NCBI GenBank assembly: GCA_052171895.1
Contig: JBQMRN010000002.1
Location: 62,001 to 126,000, forward strand
Direction of reading: 5' to 3'
Origin: Arsenophonus sp052171895
GTDB lineage: Bacteria; Pseudomonadota; Gammaproteobacteria; Enterobacterales; Enterobacteriaceae
DNA length: 64,000 bases
Positions 40,586 to 50,332 of this stretch are shown here, piece by piece (position 1 is the stretch's first letter; every line of letters starts with the position of its first letter). The translations under genes were made by a program, and so were the position numbers. The notes beneath the pieces are model-generated. The model worked only from the letters and a program-made list of their open reading frames with translations, made no database searches and was not told where the DNA came from.

Positions 40586-40615
40586 TTTCTTTGTTTTTCA
40601 ATAAATTATTAATAT

Positions 40616-40639
40616 AAAACCCGCCTTAGGCGGGTTTTT
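40616..40639 (+). terminator. Intrinsic terminator after rpsI
   Basis: GC-rich hairpin 'aaaacccgcc' to 'ggcgggtttt' with a two- to four-base loop and T-run, 31 bases after the rpsI stop. The following 340 bp to sspA are AT-rich; a small inverted repeat near 40871 ('ccaaca'/'tgttgg') is the only structure seen, and sspA promoter elements were not resolved. Confidence 0.88.
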
Positions 40640-40976
40640 AGTATGTTAGAAATTTATATTATCTTGCAATTAATAATTTAATTTTTTATTAATTTTTATT
40701 AAAAATTTGCTTTAATTTTGTATGTTTTCATAAATTTTTATCAAACTTCCTCCTCAATATTGAGCAAAATTTGATAGACTATAGGCCATTGATTTCTTAT
40801 TTATTTCTTACTGGATTTACTGAAAATAACATGTATTAATTGTAGTTCAATGAATAAATATCAAAGTCTGTTAACCAACAGAATTGTTGGTTTACCAGCA
40901 ATTTAAACATGTAAGAATGCCCTGATTGATTATATCATGGCTGTTTATTCTTTTTTAATAAAACTTGGAGGTTTTC

Positions 40977-41618
40977 ATGGCTGTCGCTGTCAACAAACGT
41001 TCGGTAATGACACTATTTTCCGGCCAGACCGATATATTTAGCCATCAAGTGCGGATCGTATTGGCAGAAAAGGGCGTGAGCGTTGAGATTGAGAATGTTC
41101 AAGCAGGAAATTTGCCTCAAGATTTAATTGATCTAAATCCTTATCAAACAGTACCAACGTTGGTTGATAGAGAATTAACATTGTATGATTCCCGTGTTGT
41201 TATGGAATATCTTGATGAACGGTTTCCGCATCCACCATTGATGCCTGTTTATCCAGTTGCTCGTGGTAGTAGTCGTTTGATGATGCATCGGATAGACAAA
41301 GATTGGTATTCTTTGATCTATAAGATTGAAAATAGAGATCATCAAGCTGATGTTGCTCGTAATCGGTTAAGAGAGGAATTGATATCAATCTCAGCAATTT
41401 TTAAAGAGATGCCGTTTTTTATGAGCGAAGAATTTAGTCTAGTTGATTGCTATTTGGCTCCTCTTTTGTGGCGTTTACCTTTCTGGAATATCCACTTTTC
41501 AAAAGGAAAAGAAACAGAGTATATTTGTTCTTATATGGAACGTGTATTTGAGCGAGACTCTTTCCTTGCTTCATTAACTGAAGCTGAGCGTGAGATGCGT
41601 TTATCTACTATAGGTTAA
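40977..41618 (+). CDS. sspA: Stringent starvation protein A
   Basis: Glutathione-S-transferase-fold protein that binds RNA polymerase and activates stationary-phase genes. The 213-residue product (E. coli 212) has MTLFSGQTDIFSHQVRIVLAEKG, the polymerase-binding PHPPLMPVYPVARG, and SLVDCYLAPLLWRL. I start at the ATG with GGAGG five bases before it; the frame is open from a TTG at 40965 that overlaps that site. sspB follows six bases downstream. Confidence 0.95.
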   Translation: MAVAVNKRSVMTLFSGQTDIFSHQVRIVLAEKGVSVEIENVQAGNLPQDLIDLNPYQTVPTLVDRELTLYDSRVVMEYLDERFPHPPLMPVYPVARGSSRLMMHRIDKDWYSLIYKIENRDHQADVARNRLREELISISAIFKEMPFFMSEEFSLVDCYLAPLLWRLPFWNIHFSKGKETEYICSYMERVFERDSFLASLTEAEREMRLSTIG

Positions 41619-41624
41619 TTTATT

Positions 41625-42119
41625 ATGAAATTATTAGAAATGTCACCACGTCGTCCTTATCTTATTAGGGCTCATTATGAATGGCTTATCGATAATAATA
41701 TGACACCCCATTTAATTGTGGATGTTAATATTTTTGGTGTAAATGTTCCGATGGAATATGTCAATAAAGGACATATTATTTTAAATATTACACCTTCTGC
41801 AGTTGCTAATTTAGGGCTGACTAATGAAATCGTCAGCTTCAATGCCCGTTTTGGTGGTGTTCCTCGCCATGTTGAAGTCCCTATGAGCGCTATTATTGCT
41901 ATCTATGGGCGAGAAAATGGAGCAGGAATGATGTTTAAATCTGAGCCAGAATATGAGAGTGGTGCAGGTAATTCTATCGCTCAAAATAAAAATTTAGTGC
42001 TTGTTACTGATACTGAATTATCAAAGGAAGCGCAAGAAATAACATCGATTTCATCTTCTAATGATGAGCAGCCGCCGATGCCGCCAAAAGGACGCCCGCC
42101 GTTACGTGTTATTAAATAA
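41625..42119 (+). CDS. sspB: ClpXP adaptor SspB
   Basis: Binds ssrA-tagged proteins and RseA fragments and delivers them to ClpXP. The 164-residue product (E. coli 165) has the N-terminal dimer domain (SPRRPYLIRAHYEWLIDNNMTP, then SFNARFGGVPRHVEVPM, IYGRENGAGMMF), a variable Ser/Asp/Glu linker, and the C-terminal ClpX-docking peptide GRPPLRVIK. Both functional ends are intact. Confidence 0.95.
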   Translation: MKLLEMSPRRPYLIRAHYEWLIDNNMTPHLIVDVNIFGVNVPMEYVNKGHIILNITPSAVANLGLTNEIVSFNARFGGVPRHVEVPMSAIIAIYGRENGAGMMFKSEPEYESGAGNSIAQNKNLVLVTDTELSKEAQEITSISSSNDEQPPMPPKGRPPLRVIK

Positions 42120-42348
42120 GGTATATCATGATTGAGGGTGAGTATTAAATATAGCTATTTTTTCTTTTTTAAATCTATATTTTGTTTATTAAATTTTTAT
42201 TTGTCTGATAGTTATATCATTTAGTTTAAAAGTTAGTTCATTTTTATAAAAACATAAATATAAATTATCCCTCATAATTTATGTTAGAGATCCCTTTGTT
42301 TTATCTATATAAGTTAGGATTTAAGCTAATTTTTGTATCGGAGTGTGT

Positions 42349-44745
42349 ATGAAGAAGCTGCTTAAAGGAGTTGCTTAATATTATGTTAATTTAATGATGA
42401 AGCTTGGCTTAATTGAATTTTCTTTACTACTAGCCACAGTAGTTATCGTATTAGCCATGCTATTACAAATAGCGGTTGATATTTTATTATATTGTAATAT
42501 TCATAATATTGATTTGGTTCTCTCTATTTTTGGATTGATTATTATGCTTTGTGTGGGTCTATTTTCTGTCTGTTATTGTCGAGCAACTTGAAGAGTCTCC
42601 TCGTCGTTTATCAGGGGTATGGTTGATAAATTAGAAATTATGCGTAAGCGTGATACTTAGTTTACTAATGAATTTAAAGGAAATATTGCTCAGCTCAATT
42701 TTGAAATTACAGAGCATAAAAAAATACAAAAGGTACATTTAGAATTATTAGAAAAATTACAAAAAGAGATGAACCGTCAAGAGCAGATGCAACTTAAGTT
42801 CGAAGAGCAGTCTATATTATTACAATCATTTTTAAATGCATCATCTGATCTTGTTTATTTCCGTAATGAAAAATAATTTTTCTTCTTGTAATCGAGCAAT
42901 GGAATTATTGACAGATCGTAGTGAAAAGTAGCTTATTGGATTAATCTATCATGAAATTTATGGTGAGGGAAGAGTTGCAGAAAAAGAGCTTGAAACTAAT
43001 GAAAAGTATTTTGTCATAATCTCTCATTGACCTATGAACAATGATTGATATATTCCGATTGGCGGAAAGTATGCTTTGAAATACGTAAATCCCCTTTTTA
43101 TGATCAGCTTGGAAAACCTCATGAATTAATAGTGTTTGGACGTGATATTACTGAGCGTAAACATTATTAGGAGGTGTTAGAAAATGCTAGCAGGAGGGAT
43201 AAGCAACATTTATTTCAACCATCAGCCATGAGCTTCGTACACCACTTAATGGGATTGTTGGACTGAGTCGTATATTGCTCGATACAGAATTAACTAATGA
43301 ATAAATAAATTATTTGAAAACTATTAAGGTCAGTGCTATCCAGTTTAGGTATCATTTTCAATGATATTATTGAGATGGATAATATTGAACGATCTAAAGT
43401 TAGATTAGATAGTCAAGAAATTAATTTTAAAGAATTTATTTCTTATCTTGAAAACTTATCGTTGGGGGCTTTTGTACAATCTAAAAATTTAAAATTTATC
43501 CTAGAAATAAAAGAAAATTTACCGAGAAAGATCATTATCAATGCAATACGGTTACGGCAAATACTATAGAATTTAATTGGTAATGCTGTAAGGATTTACC
43601 CAAGAAGGTAAGATCAAAGTTCGTATTTTGTATGAAGGAGATGAGCAACTTTTTATTCAGGTTATTGATAGTGGCATTGGCATCCTAATCCTAAAAGAAG
43701 AGCAAAAAATTTTTTTGCCATGTATTATCAGGTAAAGGATAGTGCTGGTAGCAGGCCAGAAACGGGTACTGGGATTAAACTTGCTGTTTCTAAACGGTTA
43801 GCACAAAGCATGGGAGGAGATATACAGGTCGATAGTATATTAGGGCTAGGTTGTTGCTTTACTGTATCCGTTATAGCCCCAATTATTGCAAAAACGATTA
43901 AAATAGCAACATAAGAAGCTGTGTTACTACCTAAATTGCATATTCTTTTGGTGGAAGATATTGAATTAAATATTATCCTCACACAATCTGTATTAGAAAA
44001 TTAGCCCATACATACCGTTGTATGTTGCTATGAATGGAAAAGAAGCATTAGAAATGTTTAAAATTGGTAGTTATGATTTGGTTTTATTAGATATCCAACT
44101 ACCTGATATGAGCGGTCTTGATATTCTAGCTCAGTTTTGTCAAATTTATGCTAATGATAAGCTTCTAGCTTTAATTGCATTAACAGCTAATGTATCAAAA
44201 GACAAAAAAAGAATATCTTGCTGCAGGTCAAGTATGGATGATGTATTGAGTAACCCACTTTTGCTAATTACTCTAATAAAGAGTAGAAAAAATATTTAAC
44301 TGATTGTAAAAATAAATCCATCAACACTCTGCTAAAACAATTTACTAACCATGATGACATATTATTAGATATCAATATGCTCAAACAATATTTTGAATTA
44401 GTTGGCCCAAAATTGATTGAAGAGAGCATAAAATCTTTGAAAATGTGATGCCAGGATATCTATCTTTACTGAATTCTAATATTTTGGCTAAAGATCGAAA
44501 TGGAATTGTTGTGGACGCCCAGAAATTAAAGGTGCGGCTGGCTGGTGTGCTGTTGGTTTGCATCATCTATAGAAATTAGCTTAACAACTTTAATCTCCAG
44601 ATTTACTGCATGGTGGTATAAATATCCAGGAATAGTTTTATGAATTAAAAGTGTAGATTGGCAAAAATGTTAAAGGTTTGAAACGATGGTTAGCAGCAGC
44701 TAAAAATAACCCAAATCCAAGTTGGGGTGTACAAATATTGCGCTA
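42349..44745 (+). pseudogene. arcB: arcB sensor kinase pseudogene
   Basis: ArcB is the membrane hybrid kinase that senses quinone redox state and phosphorylates ArcA. The whole gene can be traced: MMKLGLIEFSLLLATVVIVLAML (transmembrane), coiled-coil linker, PAS-like YFRNE, phospho-His region STISHELRTPLNGIVGLSRILLDTEL, LENLSLGAF, MYYQVKDSAG and GTGIKLAVSKRLAQSMGGDI (ATPase), receiver YDLVLLDIQLPDMSGLDIL, and an HPt remnant with IKGAAG. Stops and frameshifts occur about every 100-250 bases, so the longest open pieces are only about 60-95 codons. In the HPt part the phospho-His position appears as Pro. The 229 bp before it hold nothing recognisable. Confidence 0.9.
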
Positions 44746-44959
44746 ACACCAGGGAAATTATTTTTAGTCACCAATTATGATATGAATATATATGATATGA
44801 ATGTATATGCTAAATAAAATAGAAACCTTTATTTTTATGAGCTAATCAACATAACAAATATAATCCTTTTTGTTACAAAATTCATTAAAATTCTCACCAA
44901 ATTATATTTTATCACATTAAATCAATTAGTAACAATCTATACTACAAATGGAGTAGAAT

Positions 44960-45335
44960 ATGAAACCTATTGCAATAATTTTAAGCGGATATGCTGTATT
45001 CGCGATGGCAGCAAAATCCATGATTTATTCCTTACGAAGTTATCGTTAAGTAATAATAATGTAAAAATATATTTTTTGCAACGCAACTAATCGAGAGAGA
45101 GTAACTGCATGTTATTAATCATGTAAATAGAAAAAACAAGAAAAACGGAACATAATATAATGGCCGAATCTTCAGGTATTTCATGTGGGGGGGGAATAGC
45201 GTCTTTAGCCATCCTAGGCATCAGGAGATGCTAATAAATTTACTGTAGTAATCATTCTTGGTAGATTCTTGGCAGAAAATTTGTCTAATTTTTTGATTAA
45301 AAGAAGTGATTGCGAAATAGAATAAAGTGGTTATT
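44960..45335 (+). pseudogene. elbB: elbB pseudogene, 3' end removed
   Basis: ElbB is a DJ-1/PfpI-family glyoxalase-like protein encoded just after arcB in E. coli. The remnant starts at an ATG with GGAG before it: MKPIAIILSGYAVF, then after stops MAESSGIS.GGGIASLA, and DANKFTVVIILGRFLAENLSNF. The homology stops where IS256 sequence begins. Only about the first 100 of 217 codons remain, with stops and frameshifts. Confidence 0.7.
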
Positions 45336-45354
45336 AGGAAATCTTGTTTTTATG

Positions 45355-46265
45355 CTCAATGAGGGCTCGTTCTGCTCTGATGTTTTGTAAATCTGTTCTC
45401 CACACTTAAACTGGCCGGTGTTTATCACCAAGGTTATAGCAGGGTCAAAGAGTTATGTTCATTTCTGGTGTATGAACTTTTAGAGAGATGCTGGCGCATA
45501 TCCTCTTGATTAATTTCGTGGATGATTTCAACAACAGAGAGATGATATGCCATGGAAAAGTCTACCCTACAGTACAGATACGAAAAGCAGATATTAGTTA
45601 TAATCTCTTATATGAACTCATTCCTAATGCTGCCAAGGCAGTTAGATAGAGAGCTGCCTATCCCCCCCCCGTGTCATTGAGGTTGAGCTCAACGACTATG
45701 TGCTGCAACAACATGCTAAACGGCGCCTTGTCGCCTGGCGTCATGTTCCCCTGCCCTGTCTTCCTCGCGTTCGTAACGATTATTTACTACAGCGAACCTA
45801 CATATTTGTAGGGGCGATGTTGAAATTAAAGTGCCTAATATATCTAGGTGCATACATATATGAAAGCTCATAGCTTTTAAACGATTTATGCTTCAGGTTC
45901 AGGGCTTTCCTTCCTCATTTCAGAGAAATTCCATCCTTTTAGCCTAGCCTACCCAAACAGCGATCCAAGCCAGATCAAGATATAACCCAAGGTTCAGGAA
46001 TTCGTATACAACTGACAGCAGATCGGCAAAAAGGAGCGAAATGTTTTCACAAGAAAACAACTACGGCTTTCTGAGTGAGTATACCATAACGCTTAGCCAA
46101 AGTAGAGGCAGGCTCTTTGCTTTTCTGAAGAAGCATCATTGATTTTAGGTGTTGTAATTGCCTGACGATGGACCTTCATTATTATGATATTTTTTAGCCT
46201 AAACTATATCTACCTAATAACCATCTTGCCATGAATAGGGCTGTACAACGAAGGTCTATATAACG
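45355..46265. mobile_element. Composite IS junction: two IS256 fragments and an IS481 fragment
   Basis: 45355-45450 is the 3' end of an IS256 element (minus orientation). 45451-45840 is the other end of an IS256 in plus orientation, starting with its terminal repeat 'agttatgttcatttctgg'. 45845-46265 is the 5' part of an IS481 element, minus strand, matching 56060-56545 and ending near 'ctgtacaacgaaggtc'. No single element is complete. It joins the arcB-elbB segment to the argS segment. 46266-46543 after it is AT-rich with nothing recognisable. Confidence 0.6.
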
Positions 46266-46543
46266 ATCTTTGATCCAATAGCCATGATTATAAAGACTCC
46301 TAACCTATTCATAATTTCTTTACTATTATTTAAAATTATTGTTATTGATCTATAAAAATAGATAATTAACTAATCAGTAAATTAGTCATATTCTCTAATT
46401 TGTGGTAAATAAAAAAGTATTAATCAATCTTTCTACGATCAGATAATAGAAAATAGCTTTTATTGTTGTATGATGTTATGACATTTAATAATTTTTATTA
46501 GTAATTTTATGAATAAGACACTGAGAATAGTGAGGTAAGCTTA

Positions 46544-46696
46544 ATGGATACCGATTTTAAGTATGGTTTATGTACTGCGATTGTTATATTATTAATGATC
46601 ATATATTTTATTTTTTTATTTTCTGAGTATTTTATTAGTTTACCATTAGTTTTTTTATCACTACAACAATTTTTTCTTAATTACTATCCAGTATAA
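46544..46696 (+). CDS. Possible small membrane protein
   Basis: A 50-codon frame from an ATG with GAGGT eight bases upstream. The product is almost wholly hydrophobic, with one or two membrane segments (TAIVILLMIIYFIFLF, then SLPLVFLSLQQFFL). I recognise no family. It is convergent with argS, whose stop is 57 bp away. AT-rich DNA yields hydrophobic frames by chance, so it may be spurious. Confidence 0.3.
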   Translation: MDTDFKYGLCTAIVILLMIIYFIFLFSEYFISLPLVFLSLQQFFLNYYPV

Positions 46697-46753
46697 TGTA
46701 CAGTATTTGGCTGTACATGCTGCTAATGAAAGTTTATATATTGGTAGAGAGAA

Positions 46754-48484
46754 CTACATTCTTTCTACTGTTTTAATTCCTAATATCTCTAAACCAATTT
46801 TTAAAGTTTTTTGCGTCAATAATGCTAGTTTTAATCGACTTTCTTTTGAGGCGTTATTTTCTACACCTAAAATTTGGCAATTTTTATAAAAACTAGAAAA
46901 TAAACTAGCCAGTTTATATAAATAAGCACACATAATATGAGGTAAACCTTCGCGCGCAACGGTTAGTATTGTCTCTTCAAATTGTAATAAACGTATCGCT
47001 AGGGCTTGTTCATACTCATTTTCTAAAATTACCGGCTCGTTTAGTGTGGTTGGATTAATATGAGCCCGTTTAAAAATAGAAGTTACACGGGCATAGGCAT
47101 ATTGCATATAAGGTGCGGTATTACCATCAAAAGCTAACATATTGTCCCAATCAAAAATATAATCAGTTGTACGATTTTTTGATAGATCGGCATATTTTAC
47201 TGCACCAATACCAACAACTTCACTAATCGATTGTAACTCCTTTTCTAGGATACTTGGATTTTTTTTGCGGATAAGATAACTTGCCCGCTGAATCGCTTCA
47301 TCAAGTAATTCGGCTAGCCGAATCGTTCCGCCGGCTCGAGTTTTAAATGGTTTACCATCTTTACCTAGCATCATACCAGACATGTGGTGCTCTAATGACA
47401 TTGTATCGGGAATATAGCCTGCTTTACGTACAATAGCCCACGCTTGCATGAGATGTTGATGTTGGCGTGAATCTATATAATATAATACCCTGTCAGCATG
47501 TAACATTTCATAACGATATTTTGCACAGGCAATATCTGTTGTCATATAAAGAAAGCCACCATCTTTTTTCTGAATGATAACCCCCATAGCATCACCCTTT
47601 TTATTCTTAAATTCATCCAGATAGACGACAATCGCGCCATTACTTTCAACGGCTAACCCTTTAGCCGTTAAATCAGCGACAATATCAGGCAGCATATTAT
47701 TATATAAGCTTTCACCCATCACATCGTCTTCCGTCAGACTAATATTTAAACGATGATAGGTTTGTTGATTTTTCGACATGGTAATATCAACTAATTTTCG
47801 CCACATTTTACGACAATATTCATCACCAGATTGTAGTTTTACTACATAATTACGCGCAAGTTCAGCAAAATTTTTATCTTCATCATAATATTTTTTAGCT
47901 TCACGATAAAAAGTTTCTAGATCAGCTAAAGGCATATTACTAACATTTTCTTGTTGAACTTTTTCTAGATACGCAATTAGCATACCAAACTGGGTGCCCC
48001 AATCTCCGATATGGTTAGCACGTATTACTTTATGACCTAAAAATTCTAATGTACGAGCAACAGCATCACCAATGATAGTAGAACGTAAATGACCAACATG
48101 CATCTCTTTTGCTACATTTGGAGCTGAATAGTCAATAATGACAGTCTGTGGTGTAACAGTGCTAATTGCTAATTTTTCATGTTGCAAGGTAAGTTCAATT
48201 TGTTCAGCTATCCATTGCTTATCAAGGAAAATATTAATAAAACCAGATCCTGCTATTTCAACTTTGCTGGCAATATTTTCCAGATTTAGTAGTGGCAACA
48301 TTTTTTTAGCTAACTGAGGTGCAGGAATGCCGATTTTTTTAGCTGCAGATATGACACCGTTAGCTTGATAATCACCAAATTTTGGTTTTGTTGAAGGACG
48401 GATATGTGCATCACTACCTTTAGGAGCCCCTACGGTTATTAATGCATTAGTAATTTTTTCTGAAAGAAGAGCTTGAATATTCAC
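46754..48484 (-). CDS. argS: Arginyl-tRNA synthetase
   Basis: Class I synthetase charging tRNA-Arg. The product is 576 residues (E. coli 577), with an N-terminal additional domain, the HIGH-type motif HVGH at residues 129-132 within SAPNVAKEMHVGHLRSTIIGD, the GKDGKPFKTRAGG loop that replaces KMSKS in this enzyme group, a DALR anticodon-binding domain and a conserved VERM end. The frame is clean, although IS elements lie on both sides. Confidence 0.97.
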   Translation of the reverse strand: MNIQALLSEKITNALITVGAPKGSDAHIRPSTKPKFGDYQANGVISAAKKIGIPAPQLAKKMLPLLNLENIASKVEIAGSGFINIFLDKQWIAEQIELTLQHEKLAISTVTPQTVIIDYSAPNVAKEMHVGHLRSTIIGDAVARTLEFLGHKVIRANHIGDWGTQFGMLIAYLEKVQQENVSNMPLADLETFYREAKKYYDEDKNFAELARNYVVKLQSGDEYCRKMWRKLVDITMSKNQQTYHRLNISLTEDDVMGESLYNNMLPDIVADLTAKGLAVESNGAIVVYLDEFKNKKGDAMGVIIQKKDGGFLYMTTDIACAKYRYEMLHADRVLYYIDSRQHQHLMQAWAIVRKAGYIPDTMSLEHHMSGMMLGKDGKPFKTRAGGTIRLAELLDEAIQRASYLIRKKNPSILEKELQSISEVVGIGAVKYADLSKNRTTDYIFDWDNMLAFDGNTAPYMQYAYARVTSIFKRAHINPTTLNEPVILENEYEQALAIRLLQFEETILTVAREGLPHIMCAYLYKLASLFSSFYKNCQILGVENNASKESRLKLALLTQKTLKIGLEILGIKTVERM

Positions 48485-48606
48485 CTGATTACCTTAATGA
48501 TGAAGATAGCTGTGATGTTCAACTTAGTTGAGATATACCTATGAAAAGGTCGTGATAAAATACCTGGCTTTATACTATAATTAGCTATTCACATGCTACT
48601 ATCAAG

Positions 48607-50054
48607 AGTTATTAGCAAATTTGTTGTATGACGGTTAGGCTCCCTCCTCATCTCTGATACTTCAAAAATCTGTTCTCCATCCTTAAATTGGATGTTGTTT
48701 ACCAGCAGGATTAGAAGGTCAACTCCCCTTAGCCGATTCTAGATTTTCTGAACAGACTGTACCAGCTTAAATAGTTGAAAAGGTTGTTTTTTCGAACCAC
48801 AGTTCTTTTCCTGTTGGCTTCATAGCCTCAGTATCGCGAAATCTAATTCAATCAAATTTGTCGTTCCTATTAACGCCAAGTGCCAGCTGCCAGCCTTGAC
48901 TGGAAGTTGTAGAATAGCAGCAGTTTTTCTTGATCTTTCTTCGGCTTCTTCATCGCTGGAGGCGGATACTTCACTGAAAATCTTAGCAACAAAACATCAA
49001 GGGTTTTATTAGCGGAATCGCGGCTCTTTTCTAGCTTGGAGGACAGGATACCCCTCTCCTTCCCAAAAGCTCAGCTTTAACTTTCGCTTGCATATCTTTG
49101 ATGGAAGGAGTGGAATCACAGATTAGTTATTTTGTGTACCCAACAGGGTTGGTGCTTTGTTTTCAGAAATATCATTGCCATTGTATTCTAAAAATCAAGG
49201 GTACATTGTCTCCAGTAGCAAGCCCCTGGTGAGATACTGTTAAGCTACTTTCGCAGGCTATTAATACCATTAATAAGTTCAGTTAAGTTCTTTTCTGACT
49301 CTTGATAACCATTTTCAACCACAACAAACTCCTTATGTCTATCCTCAGTGATACCAATAATAATAAGGAACAGGTAAAGGCGATTATCTTGCCTGATATA
49401 GGACGGTATTATGGCATCGCCACAGAAATAAACGTAGCGGGTATCGCTTAAATCACGCAGGCAGAAGATATTGCCTATGATCTTCAAACCATTGCTATTT
49501 CAGTCTACTGTAATGGAATTATACCTGGCAGAGAGAGGAGCCTATGCTTTTCAGTGAGAAGCCCCACCCAGAGCTTCCTGAAAATCATCGGTGCAGATTC
49601 CTTACAGGTACAGAGCCATGGAAGGAACTCTTCGATGTTTTTGTAGGTTTTAGATAAGGTGCTAGCAATGAGCTGTTGAAATATATTCTGTTGCCGCTGT
49701 GTGATCCTTGATCTTAGGCACTTTAATTTCAACATCGCCCATACCAGTCTGTATAGTTCGCTGTGGTGAATAATCGTTACGGACGAGAGATGATAATGAC
49801 GCTCATTAACAAAGCGGTGTTGAACATGTTGTTGCAGTATGGTTTCAAGCTCAGCTTCACCAGCGCTGTATCTATCACCTGCTTGGCAGCATTACGGATG
49901 AGTTCATGCAAGGATCGGAGGTAATATCTAATTTTGCAGATAGCTGTTGTAGAGGGTAGACTTTTCATAGGATATCATCTATCTGTTGTTGAAATCCTCC
50001 AAGAGGATACATCACTATCTCCGAAATTTTATAAACCAGAAATGAGCATAAACT
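48607..50054 (-). mobile_element. IS256-family element, dead, nearly full length
   Basis: About 1.45 kb between 'agttattagcaaattt' and the complement of 'agcataaact'. The clearest transposase piece is at 49245-49487: SDTRYVYFCGDAI..., IRQDNRLYLFLIIIGI, HKEFVVVENGYQESEKNLTELIN, the core block of IS256/Mutator transposases. Downstream frames are broken. Beyond it, 50055-50332 is AT-rich with nothing recognised. Confidence 0.75.
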
Positions 50055-50332
50055 CATCGCCGCCATTTCTCCTCTTATTAAATGAGAATAGAGAATTTTT
50101 GATTTATTTAACTTTAAAAATTACACGGCTATAAAAATTACAATTTTGATTAGAAATATTAATATAAAATAGGCTATGTTAAGTCTCTTTATTTTCCCAG
50201 AATAAAATTTATTTTCATGAAAAGTTAAAAATATGTTAAAAGTTTATTATTAAAAGTTAATACTCTTTTATAAAAAGAGATTATTATTTTCCATTAAAAT
50301 TAATTAATTCTATCAATTACTGTTTAAAAAAG

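Noticed and set aside
43720..44299. Two short frames resembling a separate kinase and response regulator
   Set aside because: They align in order with the ATPase and receiver domains of ArcB and are pieces of the arcB pseudogene.
46707..46889. 60-codon plus-strand frame
   Set aside because: It is antisense to the conserved C-terminus of argS.
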